A stretch of 64,000 nucleotides of DNA from NCBI GenBank assembly GCA_000727475.1, contig KL647303.1, forward strand, positions 1,111,458 through 1,175,457. The letters are read 5' to 3'. The position numbers and the translations under genes were made by a program. The DNA is from Sarcocystis neurona (lineage: Eukaryota; Apicomplexa; Conoidasida; Eucoccidiorida; Sarcocystidae). The notes under the pieces are model-generated. The model was not told the DNA's origin, made no database searches, and saw only the letters and a program-made list of their open reading frames with translations. Positions 55,961-64,000 of this stretch are shown in pieces (within the stretch, counting starts at the first letter, position 1; every line of letters starts with the position of its first letter).

Positions 55961-56342
55961 CACAGAGAGGATTCATACGTAGGAGAATACGTGTGGACCA
56001 CAAATTCAAGAGAACTGCTGTTCTGGAAATTAGGTGTACCTGAAAGCCGCGAGGAGGTTGTTCGACAACTTTCTTCCTCCTTCTTCTTCCCCTACGTTTT
56101 CCTGCTCTTTCTATTTCTCTTTCCGCTGCTGCTGTGGCGTCAAAAGCAGCAGCTGCATGCGGCTGCTTGTACGTCTCCCCTGGGGCCGCCGAGTACGCCG
56201 GTATACCTGCTGCTGCTGCTGCGCCTCCTCCTCCTCCTCCTTTCTGTTGAAGCGTCAGCGTTTGAACTCCGTCGTCTTCATCTCCTTCTCCTCGTCGTTC
56301 TTCACTTTCACCTGCGCGAGCTGCTGAAATTTCTCCTCCCAT
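32322..56342 (-). CDS. CDPK: Calcium-dependent protein kinase (CDPK), 15 coding exons, 777 aa
   Basis: A Ser/Thr kinase fused to a calmodulin-like domain: calcium binding to the EF-hands normally releases autoinhibition. The exon list is 56342-56040, 55536-54675, 52494-52421, 50886-50667, 49114-49058, 48216-48120, 45939-45877, 43707-43674, 42802-42744, 42326-42241, 41738-41629, 40433-40376, 36381-36292, 34928-34821 and 32434-32322. All introns are GT-AG and all phases match. Domain order: MGGEIS myristoylation-type start; basic patch 81-91; Gly loop 123-128; VAIK-type Lys145; 190-residue insertion 152-341; helix C Glu355; Thr384 gatekeeper; HRD Asp430; DLG Asp460; SPD 485-487; EF loops 628-639, 664-675, 700-711 and 733-744. 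Odd points are Lys435 where the HRD loop normally has Asn, DLG for DFG, and a degenerate first EF-hand. The subfamily cannot be assigned by eye. The first exon is the least certain part. Confidence 0.88.
32531..32790. repeat. 26-bp minisatellite, about 10 copies
   Basis: Copies begin with AGCGACAGCAATG or its variants at 32531, 32557, 32583, 32609, 32635, 32661, 32687, 32713, 32739 and 32765. The first six are nearly identical; the last four alternate GAC/GGC and CACATG/CATATG variants. Since 26 is not a multiple of three, each frame shows the same 26-residue super-repeat, so the three long frames here are artefacts. Confidence 0.92.
33177..33481. promoter_or_regulatory. Three copies of the perfect palindrome GTGTACGTACAC
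   Basis: The 12-bp palindrome occurs at 33177-33188, 33356-33367 and 33470-33481. Copies 1 and 3 extend to GCGGTGTACGTACACC and are both followed by GAAGCTGCT within a few bases, suggesting a duplicated element. The function is unknown. A dimeric transcription-factor site or a remnant of a mobile inverted repeat are both possible. Confidence 0.45.
34821..34928 (-). CDS. CDPK: CDPK exon 14: EF-hand 3 end and EF-hand 4 start
   Basis: 108 nt reading [20 protein letters not shown], then [15 protein letters not shown]. With exon 15 it builds the canonical loop [12 protein letters not shown] (733-744). Acceptor TTTTGCAG, donor GTACGT. Confidence 0.92.
34929..36291 (-). other. CDPK intron 13: purine/pyrimidine-biased DNA
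   Basis: 1363 nt, with long GAA/GGA-rich blocks on the plus strand (34930-35660) and TTC/CTT-rich blocks (35720-36240). A GT run lies at 35200-35226. One exon-like piece near 35.4 kb is discussed in findings. Confidence 0.75.
36292..36381 (-). CDS. CDPK: CDPK exon 13: EF-hand 2 end and EF-hand 3 start
   Basis: 90 nt reading [20 protein letters not shown], then FRKCDVDRS. Joined to exon 14 it makes the loop DVDRSGYMSLND (residues 700-711). Acceptor TTGCAG, donor GTGAGG. Confidence 0.9.
36382..40375 (-). other. CDPK intron 12: 4.0 kb of tetranucleotide-type microsatellite
   Basis: The longest intron. 36700-38500 is a continuum of ACAT, ATAC, GTCTAC and TA repeats. 39060-39470 is GATA/TAGATA repeat. 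39990-40330 is TA/CATA repeat. 38620-39000 and 39600-39830 are more ordinary sequence without a supported frame. Confidence 0.75.
39060..39470. repeat. Degenerate GATA/TAGATA microsatellite
   Basis: About 400 bp dominated by AGATATA, ACAGATATA and TAGATATA words, with a pure TATATC run at 39420-39450. The mirrored Tyr/Ile/Leu/Ser frames come from the repeat. Confidence 0.85.
40376..40433 (-). CDS. CDPK: CDPK exon 12: EF-hand 2, first part
   Basis: 58 nt reading [19 protein letters not shown]. The loop starts at Asp664 and ends with Asp675 encoded across the junction with exon 13. A CTG repeat runs straight into the CTGCAG acceptor. Donor GTAGCG. Confidence 0.88.
40434..41628 (-). other. CDPK intron 11: CAG tract plus TA/CTCT microsatellite
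   Basis: 40434-40640 is CAGCAACAGTAG-type repeat on the plus strand. 40820-41220 is CATA/TA repeat. 41335-41420 is CT and TA repeat. No additional exon is needed here. Confidence 0.75.
41629..41738 (-). CDS. CDPK: CDPK exon 11: degenerate EF-hand 1
   Basis: 110 nt reading [20 protein letters not shown], then [16 protein letters not shown]. The loop [12 protein letters not shown] keeps Gly6 and Ile8 but lacks acidic residues at positions 1, 3 and 5, so calcium binding here is unlikely. Acceptor GGCGCAG, donor GTAAAT. Confidence 0.9.
42241..42326 (-). CDS. CDPK: CDPK exon 10: junction helix
   Basis: 86 nt reading [20 protein letters not shown], then SITAEGAA, the LR.F....K.K...L..IA helix that links the kinase to the calmodulin-like domain. 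Acceptor GACTCAG, donor GTATCA. Confidence 0.88.
42744..42802 (-). CDS. CDPK: CDPK exon 9: end of kinase domain and autoinhibitory junction
   Basis: 59 nt reading [19 protein letters not shown]. The PW completes the HPW motif begun in exon 8. Acceptor TTCAG, donor GTAAGT. Confidence 0.85.
43674..43707 (-). CDS. CDPK: CDPK exon 8: 34-nt micro-exon, subdomain XI
   Basis: One base plus 11 codons, [11 protein letters not shown], matching the RR.TA.EAL.H consensus that follows VDP. Acceptor CTGCAG, donor GTAAGT. It is too small for ORF-based gene finding. Phase and motif both require it between exons 7 and 9. Confidence 0.85.
43708..45876 (-). other. CDPK intron 7: GCATGC/AGCTAGCT DNA, TA repeats, CTG tract
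   Basis: 43708-44240 is GC-rich with repeated GCATGC, AGCTAGCT and CACGCGG words. 44330-44700 is TA/CATA-rich. 44810-45830 is a CTG tract on the plus strand containing a 17-bp minisatellite. Confidence 0.75.
45015..45201. repeat. 17-bp minisatellite, 11 copies
   Basis: Copies of GGGGCATTGCTGTTGCA and GGGGCATTGCTGCTGCT begin every 17 bp from 45015 to 45185 with no indels. The two unit types partly alternate. Because 17 is not a multiple of three, long Cys/Leu/Gly/His frames appear in several phases and should not be annotated. Confidence 0.93.
45877..45939 (-). CDS. CDPK: CDPK exon 7: W..VS..A.D...LL.VDP
   Basis: 63 nt reading [20 protein letters not shown], the end of the kinase C-lobe. Acceptor GCTCAG, perfect donor GTGAGT. 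In the other two frames the exon gives no family match. Confidence 0.92.
45940..48119 (-). other. CDPK intron 6: TA and GTAT microsatellite
   Basis: 2180 nt. 46150-46430 is TA/CATA repeat, 46840-47320 is GTAT repeat and 47700-47960 is CATA/TA repeat. 47380-47680 is GC-rich, non-repetitive DNA without a frame that fits the protein. Confidence 0.75.
46840..47320. repeat. GTAT/GTAC tetranucleotide microsatellite
   Basis: Nearly continuous GTAT units, with GTAC and GTGT variants, ending in a TA run at 47285-47310. All three forward frames are Tyr/Val/Cys/Met runs. Confidence 0.9.
48120..48216 (-). CDS. CDPK: CDPK exon 6: subdomain X
   Basis: 97 nt reading [20 protein letters not shown], then [11 protein letters not shown], the classic VYMLLCG.PPF.G segment. 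Acceptor GATGCAG, donor GTACTG. Confidence 0.92.
48217..50666 (-). other. CDPK introns 5 and 4: GCATGC-rich and microsatellite DNA
   Basis: Introns 48217-49057 and 49115-50666, flanking exon 5. 48220-48420 is CAG-rich. 48550-49320 is rich in GCATGC words. 49440-49800 and 50070-50200 are CATA/TA repeat. 50210-50620 is CAG-rich on the plus strand. Confidence 0.7.
49058..49114 (-). CDS. CDPK: CDPK exon 5: helix F, CDLWSLGV
   Basis: 57 nt reading [18 protein letters not shown], the conserved subdomain IX of CDPKs (Y..KCD.WS.GV). The first two bases complete Asp487 and the final G starts the Val506 codon. Acceptor GCTCAG, donor GTGCGC. Confidence 0.92.
50667..50886 (-). CDS. CDPK: CDPK exon 4: catalytic loop and activation segment
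   Basis: 220 nt, phase 0 to phase 1. It reads [20 protein letters not shown], then EKW, a short insert, [12 protein letters not shown] and CGTLPYASP. The catalytic Asp430 and metal Asp460 are present. Asn of HRDLKPEN is Lys435, Phe of DFG is Leu461 and the APE motif reads SPD across the next junction. Confidence 0.92.
51469..51558. repeat. 18-bp minisatellite
   Basis: Units of AGCAGAGAGGGCACCACT start at 51469, 51487, 51505 and 51523, then decay into plain CAGCAG. As a multiple of three the unit keeps one frame (TSREG-type), but it lies inside a CDPK intron. Confidence 0.8.
52421..52494 (-). CDS. CDPK: CDPK exon 3: GGDL helix D
   Basis: 74 nt. It completes the Gly codon from exon 2 and reads [20 protein letters not shown], then IVAQ, matching the conserved GGELF...F.E..A..I..Q segment after the hinge. 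Acceptor CCTGCAG, donor GTCCGC. Confidence 0.88.
54675..55536 (-). CDS. CDPK: CDPK exon 2: kinase N-lobe with 190-residue insertion
   Basis: The acceptor is GCCCGCAG and the donor GTAAGC. The exon carries the glycine loop ([12 protein letters not shown]), the ATP-binding lysine ([10 protein letters not shown], Lys145), an Ala/Pro/Ser/Gly-rich insertion (152-341), then helix C with Glu355 and the hinge LFMVTEYCA with Thr384 as gatekeeper. The insertion is in frame and stop-free, but could partly be an unrecognised intron. Confidence 0.85.
55537..56039 (-). other. CDPK intron 1
   Basis: 503 nt between the predicted first exon and the N-lobe exon. It contains TA microsatellites at 55640-55665 and 55780-55812 and a CAG run just before the acceptor. 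No in-frame ATG reaches exon 2 through this stretch. Confidence 0.65.
56040..56342 (-). CDS. CDPK: CDPK exon 1: N-terminus with myristoylation motif
   Basis: ATG at 56342, 101 codons, phase-0 donor CAG|GTACAC. It reads [11 protein letters not shown] (Gly2 and Ser6 fit the N-myristoylation consensus), then an acidic stretch, glycine and alanine runs, and a basic patch [11 protein letters not shown] at residues 81-91. The next exon has no in-frame ATG and a stop upstream of its acceptor, so an exon like this is required. Its phase fits and the start has G at -3 and +4. Confidence 0.65.
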
Positions 56343-58479
56343 TGCTGCAGTGCTTCTTCGCTTCTCTGCCGCTGCTCTCTATCCTGCTGCTGCTGCACGT
56401 TCTTCTCTCCGCCTGCTGCTGCTCTTCTATCAACCTCCTGCTGCGACTTCTCGGACTCTTCTGAGCGTCTGATGCTGTGCTGCTGCCTATTCTTCTGCTC
56501 CTGCCCGTCGTGTATCGTTTTCTTGCTGCTGCTCCTTTATCTTGCTGAGACGGCAACCTGTCGCGGATGTTGCTGCACCATTCTGCTGCTAAGGCAGCTG
56601 TCACCTAGCTGCGTGGGACTCCTGTATTGCGCGTGGTTGCTGCGACGTGTCGCTGTTGCTGGGACGCCGCTGCTGCTTCAGTCCTGCTGCTCCTTCTCTG
56701 TTGCTGCCGCTGTTGCTGCTTTGATGCTGCCGCACCGTCTGCGGCTCCTCAAGGGCAGCAACTGCAAAAGAAAAGATCTATCGCTGCTCTGCAATAGCAG
56801 CAGCAGCGGCGACTAAGCGTAGCACCGCTCCGTCGGCACACTGCAAGCAGGATCCTCGGCAGCAAGAGCAGCAGCACGAAGATATATTACGGAGGGTCGC
56901 GCGTGGTAAAAAGCGCTGCAGGGACGGCTGTTTGTCGTGCGGCTCTTCTTTCAATCGGAGCAACTGCACCACGGCCGCAGCTGTCTTTCTGCTTCACAAC
57001 CATCAGCTATCCATACGCACCCTATACTTACACGCACATGTATATATATATACATATATACGTATATGTATAACAGGAAATATGCATCTACACATGTACA
57101 TATATATATATATGCATAAATATGTGTGCGTGTGTATCTACCCATATATATATTCGTATGCATGTGACAACAACGTAGGACTACATGTACGTATATATGC
57201 ACATATATATATATATATATATATATGGGTGCACGTGGCTTAGTAGAGGCGCAAGTATGCACCACGTGTTCCGCCCGCGGACGCCTAGTCTTTACGGTTG
57301 TGGATCCATACGGATGAAAGTATGTACAAGAACTTATAATATATGTATAGCTGCGGATGTATCTCTTCCGTTATAAGCAAATGTATGTACAAGACCATAT
57401 GTTACTATAGATGCACATATGTTTGCTGATGTGTAGCTTCCTCTCTCTCCATGAATCTCTATTGCGCACACACATGCGCAGCAGCTAATGTGCGCCTAGT
57501 AGATGTGGAAAGACAGAGAGGCTGCACTCTAGACAGAGGGGACACAGAAAGAAATCCGAGGAGGAGCCCGTGGAATTCTATAAAGATACAGAGAGGAAGG
57601 CAGACTTCCAATTGCAGGAAGGTGAAGACTGGCAAAGTGGGAGATGTCAGGAGTCTGACGAGTCGCGGGGAGAGACACGGTGTGAATGCGCCAGACGAGG
57701 AGAGGGAAACAAAAATAAAGTACACTTGGAAATAAAAATGACGCCCAACGGCAGAAAAAAAAAATTTGCTGGACGGTGGTAGCAGAACCCGCACTGGTGT
57801 CGGCCGCGACAGAAACGAGAACACACCTGTGCAGCTCGTCAAGCGACTTCATCGATACTGTCGTGTCGTCACGTATATAAATCGAAACTCTGATTCGTGT
57901 GCAATGAAGAGGAAGAAAGAGGAATCGTCAATTTTTCATTTTCTTTGTCACTCCCCCGTAGTATTGCTCGTCTTGCTGCTCGCTGCTCTGGTTGCTGGTG
58001 CTGTCGCTCGCTGCTCATTTGTTGCTGTTGCTGCTGCCAAAGCCTTTGCTGCCAGCTGCCCACTTTTTTGCTGTTGCCCCCTGGTGCTGCTGGTTGCACG
58101 GCTGCCACTACTGTGGCACGTGCTCTCGCTGCTGCCGCTGCTGTTCCTGGTGCTGTTGCTGCTCCTGGTGGTGCTGCTGCTCTTGTTCACGGTTTTGCTG
58201 CTACTGTTGACCAGTTCCTCCCGTCATCAGGCGCTGCTATGTTTTCGATCTCTCCGGCATGCAACGCGGCCTCCTGCTACTGAAGGTGAGCCACTTCCTC
58301 GCTGGCCACGGTGAATCGTAAGTGCACCGGGTGAGCAATAAACTGAAGAGCGGTCGCTGCTAATGCAGAGAATGCAAGAGAGAAGTTCTGTCTTGCAGAT
58401 GCGGGACGTACACGCAACACGCAGAAAGATCAACAGAGACAGAAGAACAGTCGATGCGCATGCAGCTACATCACGGGCA

Positions 58480-59640
58480 AGCGCCTCAGCAGCAGCAGGG
58501 GACGTGACGACAGCAGCAACACCAGCAGTAGCTGCAGCAGCTGCAGCACTTGCGGCAGCACTAGCAGCAGCAGCAGTAGGCGTGGCAAGTGGCACTGGCA
58601 AGAAAACAAGCAGCTGTTGACGAAGCAACACCTACATGTGTAAGTACTGCGGCAACAGCAGGAGATTCAGCAGCAGCAGCAGGTAGATCAGACGTTTTGA
58701 CAGTCAAAACCACATCAGGTACAGTTCGTATTGGTGCACCAGCGCCGGGAGCGAGCATAAGGGACAGCAGCCGCAGCACCGAAGCCACAGCAGCACCGCT
58801 TACGGCAGGCGCAGCAGCTCCTACAGCACATGGTGAAGCAGCAGCCGCGGCAGAAGAGACAGCAGGATCAGCAGCAGCCACACAAGTGGCACCCGGAGCA
58901 ACGGCAAATGCAGCGGCCGGAACTGCAGTAACATCGGAGAAATCAGGTACAGCAGCACCATCCACAACAGCAGCCAAAAGTGCACCAGCACTCCCCGGAA
59001 CGGTCGCAGGTACAACACCACGACTTCCCCTGCGAGCTACAGTCACAGCAGCAGCACATTCGGCAACTGAGGCAGTTACAAGAACAACTCTTGGGCTACA
59101 AACATGTGGCGTGGTGTGTGCTCCTGCTGATACTGAGGATGTACCCGGGGCGCGAACAGCTACAGCCATCGCAGCGACGCAAAGTACTCGAGCAACAGAA
59201 GTGAATCGAGCGGCAGCAGTTCCGGTAGCATTAGCAGTTCCCACACCAGCAGCAGTTACGTCACCCACAGCAGGGACCCCAGCAACAACAGTATTCTCAG
59301 CGGCAGTAGGTGCAGCGGCAGCAGTGATCCCAGCGACCGGTGGTACGTCAGTACCAGATGCACCAAAAAGCAGGAGGTACGTTCGCCGCAACAACTACCC
59401 CGGAATTAACAACGGTTTCAGAAGGAACAGTGACCGCCGCAGCAGCAGCAGCAGCCACTTTAACAGCAACATTCGTCGCCGCAGCGATACCAACTACACC
59501 AGCAACTGCACCAGCAGCGGCAAGTAGGTGAGAAGCAGCGGAGGCACCAACAGCAGCAGTACCACCAGCAACAACAGTTCCATCATCAGCAGCAGTCTCC
59601 CCAGCAGCAGCAAATACACCACTAGCATTTACAGCAACAG
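58480..59640. repeat. Degenerate GCA-rich tract, open on both strands
   Basis: Dense GCA/GCAGCAACA triplets give an Ala/Thr-rich frame on the plus strand (58589-59527, no ATG start) and an Ala/Val-rich frame on the minus strand (59394-58561). Both are long because the triplet bias removes stops. The last 60 residues of the plus frame turn Arg/Asn/Ser-rich with no motif. An Ala-rich exon cannot be excluded, but nothing favours a strand. Confidence 0.5.
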
Positions 59641-62586
59641 CATAGGCAGCAGCTGTGCGCTCTGGAAGACTACGATATAATGTCGTCATGTCGTAGAGTT
59701 TGAGACAGTCCCCAATTCGCAGCGACAGAAAGCCCAGCGGTACATTCTCTAGTCAAAGCCTCACCAGCAGATGGCTTCTGTTTACGGTCGAGTAAGGGCA
59801 GCCGCAGTTCTACCTGACCCAGCAACAGGGGGCTACCAAACTTTCGTGTGCTCGCACCGACAGTTGGTCTCACGTACAACAACAGCAGCGTCAGGTTCTG
59901 CTTGTGAATAGCATTTTAAATGGTAACAGTGTGTCAGCACTATTTCTTCTGGTAGCGGCAGCAGCAGCTGCAGCAGCAGCAGCGAAGTTGCCGGTCTCAT
60001 CGACTCGTAGCAGGTTTCTGTCTCCAGTATCGAAGCTGCATCCATAGATGTGCGTTTTCAACGTGGAATGGGAGCGACCGGCCTCGTCTACCAACAACAG
60101 CAGAGGCTAAGTTTCATCTCGCAACAACAGTTCGTATCCAGCGGCACCGGCAGGATTCCATTTGTACACTTGTCCACACATGCGCCCGTGGGTTAACGAT
60201 TACGTATGCACTTCCATACGTACCTGTCCTGTGTACATGGATATTTGCCATCACTCCAGAGGTCCATTCACGTATCACCCCAGCCAGCCATATTTCCGTC
60301 TTCGTATTCATAGATTAATAGATCCTCGGAATGTATTGTTAGCTACCCAGGGGGCTGCACGTCCCAGGCATGAATATACCCGTAGGTACACGAGCGCACA
60401 CTTCTTATCCCTAGACTGACGGACAACATAACCGCTTGCCCTTTCACAAATACGAATATCCATCCACGCTTAGATAGGTGGAACGACGCACGCGCAGAAC
60501 TGCAGACACTGTTTAGACACACATTTATAGATACGTCCACGCATACATAGTGCGGTACACGGATACGCAAATACGCAACAAGCTTGCGGTACATACACAC
60601 TTGTGCGCGTCTGCACACACACAAGACATACATACAGACATGTATCCCTGATGTCGCAGTGCATCTGCACGCACACCAGGACAGAAAAACGTACAAACGT
60701 CTATCCATAGAATGGCCTTCAGACAAAGGGTCTCTGAAGAAAAGGCAGAACGGTTGCTGTGGACGCCCGCCAGAGTACATTTTCGACATTCACCCGTCCA
60801 CCTACGAGAAATACATTCTTGGGGCATCTTACTAGGAGACATAAAATGCTGTAATGGTAATTTTTTCCTCGTGCTCTCCCGTTCTCCCTTTACGCCTTCC
60901 ATTAAGCTTTCTTCTTATGTATGTACAAATGTCAAAAACACACAGTCACGGTCAGGTGAAAGCACACACACATACAGACATATTCGGACAGGTGGATATC
61001 GATATATGTTTGCACACACTTGTATATATATTTGTGTCTCCACAGTCACAAACGTGTCTCGTCGAGCATGAATTTGCGTACACCTACTGGTATCCACTTT
61101 TTCGATACGTGGACAGACAGGTTTCTTTCGCTAAGTGTCACAGACGAACAGACATACGCATTCGACGGACGTCCCCTATGCGCCTGTGGATTCATACTCA
61201 CATGCAAACATTCGAGCAAAGCCCCACATGTGCAGTCTTTTTTCCTTCTACTGTGGAAAGTCGACAACACATTACACACAGCAGTCGTACGTGAACCCCC
61301 GACTGTATAGTGACAAGCGCCTGACGAGAAAATCTACGAATGTAGACACGGAGCTACTGCTATCTTTCAGACGACTGCTGCAGACGGTCAGGTACTCGTA
61401 ATTCTTCTCATGAGCGCCGACACATTCACACATTTGCACAGGAGTGCAGTATATGTAACATGGACCGCTCTTTATTTCCGCTGCGCGCGCGCACAGTGAT
61501 TCAATTATGTGTCTCTACACGTATGCTTTCAGTTTCGGATTAATGTATACACAACTGCCACACACACAAGTTGCCTGCTAGAGGACTTTTTGTCAGTACA
61601 AGTGCACTGCATATGTTGTGGTATGCGACCACGAATGGACAACACGTGTACACGTAGCTGTCCTCATGAATGATTTGAAGCCCATACCTGTATATAGATG
61701 ATAACAGAGCGATACACACACATTGCACAGATCCAGAAACGGCAACGAGATGTATTTATCACACGGGTGGATGCCTGTGTCTTCTTTGAGGCATTAAACC
61801 GTTGAGATGTCACGTATGTACAAGTTATTATTTGTCGATGTATATATAGGTATGTGCACCCTTGTAAACTCGCTTTCCTACATGTGCGCAGGCGCAGCTC
61901 TGTGTCGTTTTCCGTTTTGTGAAAGTGTATCTACGCACCCGTTGTATGCGTGTCTGTGTGTCGCTTCGGGTTCTTCCAGTATCTATGTGCGCATATAGGC
62001 GATTTTAGTTTTATTCTAGTGTTGCTGCACCATACGCGCGGATATGTGTATGTGGCTTCCTTTTACTGGTCTGTACAAGGATACCTGTATGCGAACCACC
62101 GCCGGCTTATCGTTATGTGATAGTACAAGATCAGGAAAAAGTGAAGCCACGGAGTTTCCTTGTCTGACGTGCATGCCCGAAGCACACGCACCATGACACG
62201 AGGCAACTGCCACGTCATCTACAAAAGATGCAACAGATAGGATGGCCATCTCACATTTCCTCAGAGCGTTATCCTTTAGGATAAGTGCACTTGTGAGAGC
62301 GCGTAGTACTTGAGCTCGTAAGGTAGAAGTAAACTAGCTTGCAGAAGTATGTCAGTCGACCGTAGAGACATGTATAATTTTGTGCGACACAGGCACCTGT
62401 GTGAACGAATGGTGCCTCAGCTTATGAGTAAGAAGTAAGCCAGCGCGCGGAAGTAGATCAATTGACCCTTAATCCATGTATGTATGTGCACCTCCGCGTG
62501 GGTAGTGTATACGTGTATCTCTGGAAGATGAACCTACTTTCTGAATCAAGGCTTTGCTACACCCTGCGCCTTTGCTCTAATGTATG

Positions 62587-62815
62587 TCTCTGCGCATATA
62601 TACTTCTGTACACCAAGAAAGTACGCACCCACGTTCACGCATTAGTGTGTTTCCTGGCCTACGTGTATCTCTGCGAATATTTACTTCTATATACCAACAA
62701 TGTACGCATATACGCTCACACATTAGTGTGCTTACTGGACTGTGGACATCTCTGCCTATACCTACTTACATACACCCACGATGTATGCGAATACGCTCAC
62801 ACAGTAGTTCACTGA
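62587..62815. repeat. 81-bp tandem repeat, three copies
   Basis: Copies begin with TCTCTGC at 62587, 62668 and 62749, exactly 81 bp apart without indels. They share ACTTCTRTAYACC-like and CGYTCACRCATTAGTGTG-like blocks. Two plus-strand frames cross the array without stops, but neither starts with a convincing ATG. Confidence 0.85.
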
Positions 62816-62887
62816 TCCAACTGTACACAATTCATAAATAAATACCTAAGAGCATGTGCACCTGTCTACAGGGGACATGATATTTCC

Positions 62888-62915
62888 ACATATATATATA
62901 TATATATATATATAT
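62888..62915. repeat. TA dinucleotide run
   Basis: An uninterrupted AT/TA run of about 26 bp, the longest pure one in the right part of the window. Confidence 0.85.
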
Positions 62916-63925
62916 GCAAGCGTAGTTCTGCGTCGAATAGGGACGATGGTCAATCCACAATTTCTGGTTACCTTTCACCACTTAATGGCTTTTTGCTAGT
63001 TCTAGAAATTTGTGTAACTGGATTTCCCCTGGCAATTACGAACATGGAGGGAAAGAAACATCTTTTCTTGGTTTCGCCTCCTAATAGTTACTAGCAGTGG
63101 AAGAAGACGGGCAAAGCAAAAGTGGGGCCGAGGAAAGTTTTCAAAGCACCCGCAAATCATGAGAGATTGATAGATTTTCTCTGTCTGCCGGTATTTCCGT
63201 ATCCTTTTCAGTCTGCTTTTAATGGTCTGTTGTAGCTGACTCGTCACAAACGCGTGTGTTCTCCAGGATATGCACCCAGGCGAACAAACGAACGTGCAGA
63301 TGGAAAATTTGCCCTTGTCCCCTATCGGAAGTCCCTTGTATTAACTCATATAGACCGGAAAATTTAGCAGCATAAAAGTATACCCATCCTTGGGCTATGT
63401 AAGTATCTACCAGCTAGAGGCGCCCGTGTATTTTATGAAGCGTGTGTCTATGCCTCGGTATGCGTAATTGAATTCATGCGTCCAAAGGCACACACTAAAG
63501 ACTAGATACAGACATAATAGATATTTAACTTCTATCCAAAGACCAAAACTACCTACGCCGTTTTGACTTCATCTACACACACCAATAGCGACCTAGCGTA
63601 TGCGCGTATCTAGGTCTTCACAGGTGCAACTCGGCGTTTAACCATGTCTGCATTAATGAGCTGGCGTAGAATTGTGCGCGAACCAAAACAGATAACCAGG
63701 GTACTTTCCTATATTCCTATGGCTACGGAACTGCAGATACTCACATGTGGTCCTGTGTCTGAACATTCTGCGGGTTGTTCTTGTGTTCATACAGCATTAC
63801 CAGTGCGCACCTACGTGACAAGGTGTACCACAGTATCCATGTAGTTATGCGTCCTGCGCGGATTCGAGTGCAAACATACTTTTAGATACACGGTGCATGT
63901 ATATGAAGCCGAACACCCTTTGGAG

Positions 63926-63935
63926 ATCTACACAC

Positions 63936-63995
<60 letters not shown>

Positions 63996-64000
63996 CACAC
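63926..64000. repeat. CA dinucleotide microsatellite at the window edge
   Basis: About 70 bp of nearly pure CA repeat with a few CG interruptions. It continues to the end of the window, so its full length is unknown. Confidence 0.95.

Larger units (their letters stand above)
56343..64000. other. Upstream of the CDPK gene: repeat-rich, no convincing gene
   Basis: 56343-56480 should include the CDPK 5' untranslated region and promoter; I see no diagnostic element. 56480-56830 and 57950-58220 are CTG-rich. 57020-57230 is TA-rich. 58480-59640 is degenerate GCA-rich DNA open on both strands. 59700-62860 is mixed CA/TA/GTAC-rich sequence. 63000-63850 is ordinary sequence with only short frames (for example 63644-63844 plus, 66 codons), none supported. 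Confidence 0.5.

Noticed and set aside
58561..59527. Ala/Thr-rich and Ala/Val-rich frames on opposite strands
   Set aside because: No ATG start, no motif, no strand preference; kept only as a GCA-rich repeat.

Overview
The window looks like nuclear DNA of a coccidian apicomplexan, most likely an Eimeria-type genome. Three things point there: coding sequence full of alanine, glutamine and serine runs built from CAG/GCA trinucleotides; many small exons separated by repeat-filled GT-AG introns; and a calcium-dependent protein kinase (CDPK), a family of plants and alveolates. The genus is an inference from style, not from a marker gene. I saw no tRNA, rRNA, CRISPR, transposase or telomeric array.

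The best-supported content is one very large minus-strand CDPK gene, from an ATG at 56342 to a stop at 32322. I reconstructed 15 coding exons by reading frame, GT-AG sites and family motifs. Every junction agrees in phase and the sum is exactly 2334 nt (777 aa plus stop). Introns take 21.7 kb of the 24.0 kb and hold nearly all the CAG/CTG tracts, TA/CA/GTAT microsatellites and minisatellites between 32 and 56 kb. The protein has a myristoylation-type N-terminus, a basic patch, a kinase domain interrupted by a 190-residue low-complexity insertion, and four EF-hands. Several invariant kinase positions are altered (HRD loop Asn to Lys, DFG to DLG, APE to SPD).

To the left, 1-19.5 kb carries other minus-strand genes. 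There is an isolated Glu/Ala-rich exon at 1.7-2.0 kb. A multi-exon coiled-coil gene lies at 5.96-11.97 kb, with its 5' end unresolved. A 1028-aa Ser/Ala-rich low-complexity protein lies at 13.7-16.8 kb, and a weaker two-exon membrane-protein candidate at 18.6-19.5 kb. All of these are orphans to me.

From about 19 to 30 kb the sequence is much poorer in repeats and contains the only convincing plus-strand gene, a basic orphan protein ending at 27426, possibly with an upstream exon at 24.5 kb. From 27.4 to 32.3 kb and from 56.3 to 64 kb I see AT-rich microsatellite DNA, degenerate GCA-rich tracts and tandem duplications, but no convincing gene. The window ends inside a CA repeat. This alternation of repeat-rich and repeat-poor segments is itself a known feature of Eimeria chromosomes.

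The genes do not form an obvious pathway. Only the CDPK has a recognisable function (calcium signalling).
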